Below are positions 1-12,000 of a stretch of DNA of 64,000 bases, piece after piece. Within the stretch, counting starts at the first letter, position 1. Each line of letters begins with the position of its first letter. The notes below the pieces were generated by a model. That model ran no database searches, was not told the origin of the DNA, and saw only the letters and a program-made list of their open reading frames with translations. The stretch is from Pieris napi (lineage: Eukaryota; Arthropoda; Insecta; Lepidoptera; Pieridae). Location: positions 8,521,501 through 8,585,500 of the forward strand of contig NC_062242.1 in assembly GCF_905475465.1 (NCBI RefSeq). Direction: 5' to 3'. A program made the position numbers and the translations under genes.

Positions 1-3000
1 TGCCAGAACGACCCTTACCCGCGGAGGCCGAGCGTCTCTTACGTGCGGATGAACTACGCTGGGCCAAGACTTATTATGCCCACACGCAGGCGCAGCAGAT
101 TGCTAAGTACGAATCATTTATTAAAATTTCAAATTATCTACTGGAAATCACTATGGAACCTAATGTTTTAAAAATTATATGCTTATATAACGTTTTATAA
201 TTAAACTAGCTAACCTAAACGTTGTTTTGCCATGTATATTATTTCTAGAAAACATTTTTTTAGTTCAATAAAAATAACTATCTACTATATTAGGGCTTTA
301 TACCTGATAGTTTTTATTTAACTACTTTTTTCTTATTTTTACTAATTCTACTAACATAGATCTTAAATCAAATCTAATTTTACTAACTTACTAATCAATC
401 AATGGACTGTATTTGTCTGATTAATAAAAATTATTATATATATTATTAAAAAATAGGAGTTGATCGTAGAGGGGTAAAATTAAGGGTTGTATGTATTTTG
501 TATGCTGTATCATAAAAAAATAAAAACAAAAAATTTTGTCTATAAAATAAAAATTTTGGGGACACCACTTTGAAAGAAATATAAAATAGTTGATTTTCAT
601 TTATATAAAATTTCATAAGAATCGGTCTAGCCGTTTCGGAGGAGAATGGGAACAAACATTGTGACATGAGAATTTAGATTGTCATGTTATAAAATGTTTT
701 TACAAATATATTTTGTTTATAGGGCAGTATTTAGCCGTTCGGCATTGGCGGCGCGTGTTTGCGAAACGGCCATGGCGGCGACACGGCGTGTTGTGGACGC
801 GCAGAATGCTGAGCGTAAAGCTTTCCTTGACCACCTAAGGGACGCGCACGCTCGCCTCGCACGTGCACACACACGTTGGGCCCGCACCCTTGATGCGCAT
901 GCGCATGAAAGAGGTTTTTAAAATGTTTTAACTTAATCACGTTATATTTATGCTACCAACAAACCGAATCAGCTATGCTATTAGAAACTTTTTTTTTTAT
1001 GGCTCTGGCACGATTTGTGCATTAGCCAGCGTCAAGTATAGGATTTTTTTATAATTCGTGCTTGTCTTTAGAAATTCGACCGTGTCCTCCATGTACGGTT
1101 TAGGCACTCGCCCGGTACCGCACAACCCTCCCAAACGCCGAGAACAAATTTAAATTAAATTAAAACTTGCCCTCGAACCGGGAATCGAACCCGGTACCCC
1201 TCTCCTAGCTGCCACTTAATAAGACCGCTAGGCTATGAGGCCCCTTATTAGAAACTTAAAAAGTCAGTTATGAACAAAATTTTGGGTAAGATTCAAGAGT
1301 CTTTTAGACTCGAGCCTACCTTACGTCAAAAATGTTTGAGACTTTTTTTTTTGAATAGGTGGTAGGAAAAGATTGATATGTATTTCATTTATATATTGTT
1401 ATTATTACATTAAAAAACTAAAATTGACAAGAACTCTATAACAATATACAACCTTTGCTGCATTGTTAAGATATACGTTGTGATTAAATAGGTGTGTGGC
1501 ACCGCTCCCGCGGATATCCCATGTCCTGGCAACTGGACAGCACTGAAGGACCCGCACGTGTTCGTCTACGCTTGCGACGTGCACACCTTCGATTACCGCC
1601 GGACAAACTACAGCCTTTACATAGGCATAAGACTGGTAAATTAACTTGTTTTTTTAAGACAATTCACACCAATTGACCTAGTCCCATGCTAAGCTGGTGA
1701 AGCTTGTGTTATGGGTACTAGGCAACGGATATACATACATATTATAGATAGATAGACATATAAATACATATTTAAACACCCAAGACCTAAGCACAACACC
1801 AAATGCTCATCACATCGATGTTCGTCTCAGCCGGGGATCGAACCCGGGACCCATGGATTCGCAGTCAGGGGTTCTAACCACTAGACCAATGAGTCGTCTT
1901 AACTTATCGGAATATATGGATTAAAAAGCAATTATAGAAGAGAAAATAAGTATTTAAGCTAATAATTACAACTCAGTGTACGATAGTAGTACCCGAGTAT
2001 AGTGACATGAGCACGCGTATTTCGAATCGAATGTGGCTGAATGGATGCCTTGAGATCTCTTTTGAACAGTAATAGTATCTTAAATGAAACTCAGAGCAGT
2101 GTTGGACCAATGGACTTTCTTTCTAATTGCGCATTAACATTTGCTTGAACGGTTAAGGAAAACATCGTGAGGAAACCGACTTGTCTTAGACCCAAAAAGT
2201 GACGTCGTGTGTCAGGCACTAGAGGCTGATCACCTACTTGCCTCTTAGATAAAAAAATTTATCATGAAACAGATTCAGAAATCTGAGGCAAAGACCTAAA
2301 GAGGTTGTAGTACTGATTAAATGAAACTCTAACGACCCTTATTAAGCGTATGATACTAGCGGATTCGTTTCTATGGTTACTATTTCTTATATTAAAATAA
2401 ATAAATATAGTTAAAAAAAAACTAAAAAACACGCTTGTTGTGTGTTTGCACGTTGCTCGATAGACGAAAAATATGGCACAGAGCGCCCCACGCTTTTTCA
2501 CAATAATACCAGTATTTTTTGTTCATTACCATTTTCAGTCTAAATTAGGAATTATTTTTCACTTTTTAGTTTGATGAGCTTTAAAAGCGTGTTTTTTAGT
2601 TTTTTTAAACTATATTTATTTATTTTTTAGTTAATTTTTTTTTTTTTTTTTCATTTTTATTTCGGATTATTGCATTGTCATCGATCTTTGACAGGTGCGC
2701 AAAGTTTGAATTAAAACTGTCCGTTAAAAGTGGGTCAAAATCGAGTCCGAAGGAGTCGGTTACATACATACATACATACATACAGGTGAAGCTAATATAA
2801 AGCGTGTAAAAATCATATTATCTATTATATAGAAAACGCACAGCATCCACCACCATTACGCAGCGTATTATCAGGCGGCGGGGGTGGGGCCAGAGGGGCG
2901 AGGCTTCAACGCGGAGAAGCAGTGCAACATATGTCTCGGGTGCTCCACGTGAGCGTGGCTGCTGAGACCGCCGGTGAATTACTCCTCACGGACAGAGCTA

Positions 3001-6000
3001 TGCACTTTGTGCCAGATGCAACGCCAGAAAATTCAGAGGGCATAGCGTGGCCAGCGTCTAGTGTCTATGCCGCTGCCACGAGACGGTGGTGCCTCCAGGA
3101 GCGAGCAGTTGAGGTGATTAACAAATTGTGAAATTATTGTTTAAATATAGCAGTTATGAAAAAGCCCTTATTATAGTCGTAAGTTGTTAGGATGCGTATG
3201 TGTCTAAGTTATTAAATACTTAGGGTCTGTTTCACAATTTACGGATAAGTTCCACATATCCAAATTAGCTATTTATTACTTATTGGTAGGATAAACACTA
3301 TTGTTGTGTTTCACGACTGTCAGATAGCGCTATTCGTCACATAAAGTCCATCATAAGTTATGAGTCCGATGAAGTGTCATATAGCACAATTTATCTGCCA
3401 AATAATTTATGTGTTGCATAGCTATTTGGTACTTTATCCATACATTGTGAAACAGACCCTTATGTAATATTTTTTAAGATCCATAATGAATACAATTTGT
3501 GTTTGACAAAGTTTAAAAACTATTATACCAAAGCTCTTAGACGTCTTCAAATTTGTATATACCGAAGTATTAAAAAAACTATAACCAGAACCTGTAATAT
3601 CAATAATTATTAAAACAATCCCCCTGCCTCCGCCCTCCTCCAAGCCCCTCAATCTTTCCTAAATATGGGTTCATTCAAGCGGGGGGCTAAATAGGCAGGC
3701 GTGCTCTCAAATTGCCCGTCCTTCTTTACATCGGATGGAATTGAGGCCAATTTTATATACTAGAAGAATGATTAACCAAAATAACCCGTCGTAACATGTT
3801 GTTTAAAATGTATGTTTATAGGTGTTCGTTCGTCCGTCGCGAGCGCATCTGCTAGCGTTTGAAACACCAGCCGATCGAACTGCTTTCCTTTCTCATCTTG
3901 CGCGCACGCATCCACATATCAAGTAAGATTTTTTTCTAGTTAAACTGTTGTTAAGTTTTAAATCTTTTAGAGAATTTTGGTGCTAGATTGGGGAGCTGAA
4001 TTTTAAGTCGTTTCTGGTAATACAGTATATACATCTGTTCGGTTCAAAGAATTACATTCACTTAGTAAGAAAATTTAAATTTAAAGTAGGCTAGTTGTGT
4101 ACTTCGTGCTATCAAATTATTAGAAAATAATCTCTGCAAATATTATTACAGGGTGGCCAAAAAGTCGTGGATCAAACGCAAAAAGGGGATAGATGAGGTC
4201 ATCAGCGGCAAAAAATTGTTCTACGGGAGGTCTCTAAGGTCAACCCCAGCAGAGTTATGATTTATTTTTGTTTTTATATGAAAATTGACTTTTTTTTACT
4301 AATTCTTATTAAAATTCGAAAAAATCTACATCCTGTATCTTTTTCATAATATCCACTAGATTTGTACTGATGAGTTCTTGCGTTAGACATACTATTTAGA
4401 GTTGTTTATTGAGTGTATTGAAGATAATATTAAGTTATACGATATAATTTTTTTTCAAATCACTACTTTTTGTTTATTTCGGGCCCCACTGTGAAAAACA
4501 ATTACTCTACCGAAAGGTGACCCTGTATTACAAGTTCTGGCGCATTTAATATGGATTCTGAAAAGGTATTACACATGGTACAACAACGATTCGGACTTAT
4601 GATAGATTATTTACCTACCTGTGACCAGTACTGTGTGAATCGGACTAGATTCAAAAAATTGGACCGAATGGCTGGAGGGTTACGTAGGAATTTGATAAGA
4701 CGGTGCAAATTAAGTATTATGGTCAGAGTCAGGAATTTTGAGCATATTTTATTGTAAAATATTTTGTTTCCTACAAACAACCATTGAGAAATAATTGTTT
4801 TAATACAATTATTATTTCATAATCGTTGTTTGTAATTCTTCCTAGAAAGATATTAGAGCGACTCATGACCACGTGTAATACCTTTTCAGAATCCCTATTA
4901 AATGCGCCAAAATTGTATGTAGTACAGGGACACTTTTCGGTGGAGTAATCTTTTTTCACAATGGGGTCCAAAGTAAAGAAAAATTTATGATTTGAAAAAA
5001 ATGTTATATCGTATCACTTAATATTATCTTGAATACACTCAATAAACAACTATAAATAGTATGTCTAACGCAAGAACTCATCAGTACCAATCTAGTGGAT
5101 ATTATGAGAAAGATACAGGATGTAGATATTTACGAATTTTAAGAAGAATTAGTAAAAAAAAAGTCAATTTTCATATAAAAACCAAAATAAATCATAACTC
5201 TGCAGGGGTTGACCTTAGAGACCTCCCGTAGAACAATTTTTTGCCGCTGATGACCTTATCTATCCCCTATTTGCGTTTGATCCACGACTTTTTGGCCACC
5301 CTGTATATATACTATGTAACTTCGTGTTAAATTGTTTCGCTAAAGTAAAGGAAACAAAAAACATCTGTTTATTAGACATCCAATTTTTAATTTAATAAAT
5401 CGTTTTACTACTTAAAATTTTATTCAGAACGGAACCAGAGAGTTTAACAGAAGCAATGAATCAATGGCGAAATGGCCTCATCACAAACTGGGAGTACCTG
5501 ATGATTCTAAACAGTCTTGCGGGTCGTTCATACAATGACCTAATGCAGTACCCCGTGATGCCTTTTGTCCTGGCCGACTATATCTCTAAAATCCTTGACC
5601 TGACAGACCCTGCGTCCTTCAGAGACTTAAGCAAGCCCATGGCTGTCCAGAATAAGAATAGGGAGCAGCATTACATCAATACGTATAATGTAAGTATAAC
5701 AATTAACAGTTTTTTTAAATATTTTTCATAAGCCATGTAGAATTTTTAAATCGTGACAAACCTTCGATTTTTCCCGTGTATTTTCTTATTACTAACATTC
5801 AACGTACAATATTTTTATTCATTTGTATGAGGGAGCGTTCAAGTATTACGTAACGAATTTTGGGGGAGGGGGGGGTCCTTTTGTAAAACGTTGCGATGCG
5901 GGGAGGGGATTGAATTTCGCATTATTGTTAATATTATTTTCGACTTTCCAGTACTTTATACCACATAATGGTAACTTTTAGGTATAAAGAGTCACTAGGT

Positions 6001-9000
6001 GGTCACGAAACGTTTAGTATAGTACTGTACATGGGTACAGAAAAACGTTACGGCGCGTTACATGGGGGGGGGGGGGGGCAATAATCTCCAAAAATTGCGT
6101 GACGTAATACTTGAATGCTCCCTGATTAGGCATCAACATATCTTTTTATTGTTACCTTTCTGATTAGTACCGTATACGAACGCGCATATACATACGAAAA
6201 TACGCGCAACCACCGATTGAGTCTATAAGTATAGAGACTTTTCTTAATGTATTATTTTTTTTTAATCTATCAGGTCTCAAAGGTTTGTAGTGCTTAAGTA
6301 AAGTCGGGTCCAATGCTTAAAAGAATGCGTCAGCATCCTTTCTGTTTGACGATCGATCAAATGGGACTAGGCGGAGAAAACAGGGAGGTCGGACCCGTCC
6401 TCCCTGCCCTTTCTGCCCCTCGTCCTTACGACGACGGCCTCACAGAATCCTACTATTAAGTATACTAGCCAGTCTTCCATTAACGTACAATTTAGGACCT
6501 GAAAGCCGCTCGACGCATAGGCTGCAGTCCACTACTATCCCGTCAGCCACATCACTACGCATCGCTGTACTCCAACTCAGGCGGTGTACTACACTATCTC
6601 GTGCGGGTACCTCCATTCACCGAGCAATTCCTTTCCTATCAGGGTGAGTCACATAAACGGTTAGATTTTTTTTTCTTAGGCTTCTAATAATAAACATAAT
6701 TCTTATTATTGAATATTTAAATTCATGTAGAGACTTTCGATGACTTGTTTCAGCAGATATGGTTAGCGAAAGCCGTGATTAGTGAAAAATACAAATTTAC
6801 TTACAAACTTACAAATCTACTTAGGTAAGTTTTAAAAACGACAAAACAATATAAACTAACCTTCTTCGGATACGTAACACAAAGTACACCTATGGATACT
6901 TCGATAAAAAAAAGGGGGCGTGTACTTATGTACGCGCGTAAGAAGTTATACTTCTTTGGCATTATTAAAAATAGTTTTTGATTGCATGCAAATAATTAAT
7001 TACAATTAAATAATCAAAGACTGGGAAAGGAGTCATTATAGTCAATAAAGTTCGGTTTACATTTGAAAAATTAAATAAATAAATATTTATTATTATTCTA
7101 TTATTATTCGAATGTTGTTTTTAAATTATGTCCAATGCCGTAGCATCTTCCGTGGGCAACTTCATTCTGTTAATTTTGTGTCACGGTGCGCGCGCATCGT
7201 AAAAATTCACTCCCATCAATTTGTCATAACGCGCCTAAAGAAGTATAACTTCAAAATCTAAATTGACCTTTACTACCAGTTCAGTAGGCACTTTAGGGTA
7301 CTCCGGGTGGTATGAAAATTTAGTATAAATTGTATAATGTATATTGATTGGTTACAGACAACAACTTCGATATGCCAGACCGGACGTTCCACTCACTTGC
7401 AACTACCTGGCGCCTCATCACTCACGACTCTCCCACCGATGTCAAGGAACTCATCCCTGAGCTCTACTATCTGCCCGAATTGTTCTACAACAATGAAGGT
7501 ACAGTGAATATACGTTATTTGTAACCAAATTACCTCAAAAGACTTTTCAAATAGTTCAGAACATCACATATTTCAAACTAATTTTTGTTTTCAAACTCAA
7601 CAACTTTTGGGCCGCTTTCAATTTCAAACAAACGTAACAAACTATTACCAAGAGTTCAAAAACCATTTGAATGACGAGTTATATGTGCTTTATTAACATA
7701 TAAGCAAATCTTTTGAAAGACTCAAAATCTTCACAATTTTATCCTATGTACATAGTCCGTCCTTGGTTTTTGTAAAATAGTAATAAAAATCTTGACCCGT
7801 TGCTTTTTTACAATGATAGATGGTTACATACATAATTAAAACCCGTTTAAGTTTTATAATACCTATTTTTTGACATTAGATTAACATCGCTGTTTACTTT
7901 CATAAACGCTTCATTAATTAATTAAGTAATATTATCACAACTATTTTTGGCATACCCCATGTCTATATTGTATTTTTTCAATTAAGCCTAATAAATACAC
8001 AACATTTATTGGCAGTTTTTTTAAATGACGATCACGAAACTTTGTTTTGCATAAAAATATTAATAGCTTTTCTTTCTTGAGCTCTTGAAAGATATACATG
8101 TTTTTTTTTAGGTTTGGAATTGGGAGTTCGTCAATGCGGCCTACGCGTGGATAGCGTAGAACTTCCTCGATGGGCGGCTGACGCTCGTCTCTTCACGTTG
8201 GCACACCGCCAAGCCCTTGAAGCACCACATGTGGCCGAAGGTCTTCCACATTGGATCGACCTTGTCTTCGGCTACAAGCAGACCGGCCAAAACGCCGTCG
8301 ATGCCATCAATGTCTTTCCAGCATGTGTTAGTATCTTGACTCATATTCTGTCTGATACAACGTCAACCAAACCATATTAAATTTTATTTTATTTTAAAAG
8401 GCACACTAACGAAACACACAAACACTTACAGAGAACACATAACATAGAAAACAAGATACATGCATGTGCATCAATAAGAAGTGTGCACAACATTTAAACA
8501 ACATTACAATGATGAATAGAAAATAATTTCCACATTAAAAGTAAAAAACAAACTAGATTTTAAAAAATACAAACATGCAATTTACAAATATATATAAAAG
8601 AAAACCAATTATTTTCTACTTTGAAATTATCACTATTGGTCACGGATCAACAGTGATAAATGTTGTTCTACCGTGAGTTTGATAAATTCAGTACAAAGCG
8701 TCTGTTTCATTTGTATGGAAATTCTTAGACGCTGTACGATTTTTCATAAAAATATTTAATGTAGTTTTCCATTACGTTCAATACTTCCTGAGTCATCGGG
8801 TGCTTTCATTAATGGAGGATATTATTATGACTATATATTAAGCACTCGCGTACAAAGAAGGAATAAATTCGAAATAATTAAATGCTAATTGCTATAAAAC
8901 AAATGCTAAATGAATGTTATGTAAATGTTAAAAAGAAGGGGGCCTCATAGCCTAGCGGTCTTATTAAGTGGCAGCTAGGTGAGGGGTACCGGGTTCGATT

Positions 9001-12000
9001 CCCGGTTCGAGGGCAAGTTTTAATTTAATTTAAATTTGTTCTCGGCCTTTGGGAGGGTTGTGCGGTACCGGGCGAGTGCTTAAACCGTACATGGAGGACA
9101 CGGTCTAATTTCTAAAGGCAAGCACGAATTATAAAAAATCTTATACTTGACGCTGGCTAATGCACAAACCGTGCCAGAGCCATAAAAAAAAATGTTACAG
9201 AGAGTGCCTGCGTTTGGTAATACTCGCCGATTTAAGTAATCGCCACGAAAGCCTTAGTGAGTAAAATGTACAGCCTTGACTCGTACAGCCTAGGTTTCAA
9301 GCCGAAACTACAAGAAATCTTACCTATGTACTTTAAAATGGTTGTGTTCCGATGTACAGACGTACTACGGATTTGACCCAACTGCGCTGGAAGACGAAGT
9401 GGATCGCACAGCAGCTGAAGCAATGGTGCGTACGTACGGACAGGCACCCCGTCAATTGCTTCGAGCGCCACATCCGCACAGGGCGCCGGATCTTGCAAAC
9501 CACGCGCAGGTGAGAATTCTAAATGAAGACCATATTACAATTTCCAGCTGAATCGTAATCCTTTCGAACGCTATCATACTAAATTTATATATTTATCTAA
9601 TATCTGAGATATAGGTTTAAAACATAACTAAGGACATAGTCTAGTCGACAAGTTGAAAATGGTACAAAATAGAGATACTGCTATTAAAATTATGTGCGAA
9701 ATTGTATCCGGAATGACGTCTAGAAAAATGTGCCAAAAGCGTGTATTAGCACATAAAAAATTGCAAAAGTTATAAACAATTAAAGAAAAAAAAAAATGGC
9801 ATTTCGTTTTTTGCCAATATTTAATAAACTATTAATATTTAAGAAATTTCAAATAAGATTCTGAAAGAGGAGGAAATTTCCAATAAAAAACTGGAACTCT
9901 ATCTCCATTATTTATAATTATATATCATATTTTTTTTACTTTAACAAAAATTAAAAAATCCAAGTAATGTTAAAGTAAAAAAATTGTTATAAACAAAGTA
10001 TAAATATTTTTTTTTACTTTTATGGCACGATCTTGTTAAGTAATGTATACGTAACAAAATTTAGTCGTCTTCGATATATTATAGATATATATAGATTATA
10101 TTTAATAATTACTAAAAAAATTACGATTATCGTTAATCCTAAGTAGATTAAACATTTCTAAAATAAAAAACACTATCTCCTTCACAGCAGGCCTCATCAT
10201 CAGTATACGCAGGGGTCCGTGGTGTACGTTGGGGCCGGTACTGTGGGTCACCAGGCGCGCCTCCCGCGAGACAAGTTCTACGAAGGACGTACGCGTCTGC
10301 GCACGCCTTATTGCCGCTACCACACGCGCGGGCTGTAGTTGTCTCGCTCGAACGGACTGCACTTATGCCTGTGCATGGTACGTATTTTTCTTTTTATAAT
10401 GCTTTTTGACACATCTAATGTTAATTTAAGAAAGTTTAGATTTTCAGTATTTAGTAGACTATTATTTATTAAATACTATAAATATCTGTAACAGATTTTT
10501 TAATATTTTTTATCCTGTTTGCTGAAAAGTGCTCGAAACGTCCTACTAATTGATATTGTTACGAGCTAGGGAATCGGATAGAAAACGCCGTAGATTTCTT
10601 CAAGGGTTTATTTCCAATTAAATCTACGAGGAGTTTACGTCCTTCACACAGTACTTTATCACTTGTATTCACTATATTCGCACTTTATCTCTTCGGATCA
10701 TCTCTTGAAATCGCATTCAAAACTGAACTAATTGGTCGCGTTTCGGCTCGCTTATATATCCCTGGGAATAATCTTGACGAAGTTCGAGAACTTTCTAGGC
10801 AGGAGCGCTACTGAGTAGCGATCGCACAATTCTAGAAAATGCGTACTCGCTATCTCTTTCGCACACTGCTCCGTCCTTGTCGTACGGCGTTCTAGAGTGC
10901 TCGGTATAGCTTCGAGAAGGTTCTGATCTTCCCTTTCTCTCGCGTTTCATACCGTCCTTTTCCCACACCTACAAAATTCCTTCATCAAAGGGGTATAACC
11001 AGGTTTGAAAGCGGGTTTCCTGAAAAGTGTACCGCTCGCCTACACTTGTTCTGAAACTGTCTGAAAAATTGTTTTAGCCTCCTGAAAACTAGGGTAACAT
11101 TCTGTAAATAACGATTTTTCTAATATGTGATTGACCCTCTCCTGAAACTCCTCCTCCTCTCAGAATTCACATTTCAGCCTGCTGAATAGTTCTCTAACTA
11201 GTGGAAAAATCTAGAAACAATGCAGTCAACCCGTCTGCGTACCAATATTATGAGTAGAGCATACATGGCCTCATATAAACCACAGACATTGTTTAATAAA
11301 TTTCATCACATTTTTCTTCTAGATGAACCATTAGCGACGGGATCAGGAGCAGCTAACAATAAAAACAGCTCGTCGAATAGTCCCAATTTAGGTCTCAACG
11401 TGGGATTGGTATCTTGGGGCCACGGTGACGGTGCAGTACGACTGCGTCGGCGCAGAGATCTGCCTCCGGATATCTTGTTCCATACACCACCTACTGAACA
11501 GGTATGTATTTCTGCCATAAAAATTAGTAATCTTTTTAAAAGTTCTTTTCGCTTTAGGTTTATTGAACCCATCTATGTTTAACATAGTTAATGTTGTTGC
11601 TTATATCATATATTATATATGTATATTTAAAGATTTAAAACCTTAATGTGTAAAGGTTACTACACAGTCAATGATTACTTGGAAGATAAAAACGCTTGGC
11701 AATAGTTGTAATTATATTCTTATAATTTGATTTGTGTGTAATGGTGAATGTAGTAAATCACAGAACAGATTTTTATATTTTTTTTTACTTATGTAACTTT
11801 AATGACGTGGTTTATAACATTTTCCTTTAAATAATTGTAATGTAGAGGGAGGGTAAAACTTGCTGAGTTTCTTGCTCGTTCTTCTCAGAACATGGCCTCC
11901 TGGTAGTTTTGCAAACGGATGGCGTAGTCTTGCTCTTTCGCGAATTTTGTAAACGTTTTTGAGATTCAAAAGCATGCGCTAAGACGCATCTAAATTGAAT

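Larger units (their letters stand above)
10557..11099 (-). mobile_element. Putative solo LTR with hsp70-like heat-shock promoter, antisense in LYST
   Basis: Bounded by TGTTAC (10557) and GTAACA (11094-11099), the usual TG...CA inverted ends. On the minus strand it has, in order: a heat-shock-element cluster (10923 to 10783), TATATAAG (10759-10752), TTCAGTT initiator with predicted start at 10724, and AATAAA (10612-10607). This is the U3-R-U5 order expected of an LTR. No matching flanking duplication was found and no internal retrotransposon sequence adjoins it, so the boundaries and the LTR identity are inference. The alternative is a displaced hsp70-type promoter. In LYST intron 11. Confidence 0.55.

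Noticed and set aside
1150..1246. tRNA gene on the minus strand (A and B boxes)
   Set aside because: No acceptor-stem pairing, continues into a shared ~170-bp body, and has a second copy at 8938; it is a SINE head. The same reasoning applies to 1840-1896, 21515-21588 and 51110-51181.
8114..8380. Stand-alone 88-codon gene
   Set aside because: It is LYST exon 9 read through its donor into the intron.
11100..11320. Extension of the putative LTR to about 11241, where ATAT would match the left flank
   Set aside because: A 4-bp match is easily random and the TGTTAC/GTAACA symmetry is lost; the shorter boundary was kept.
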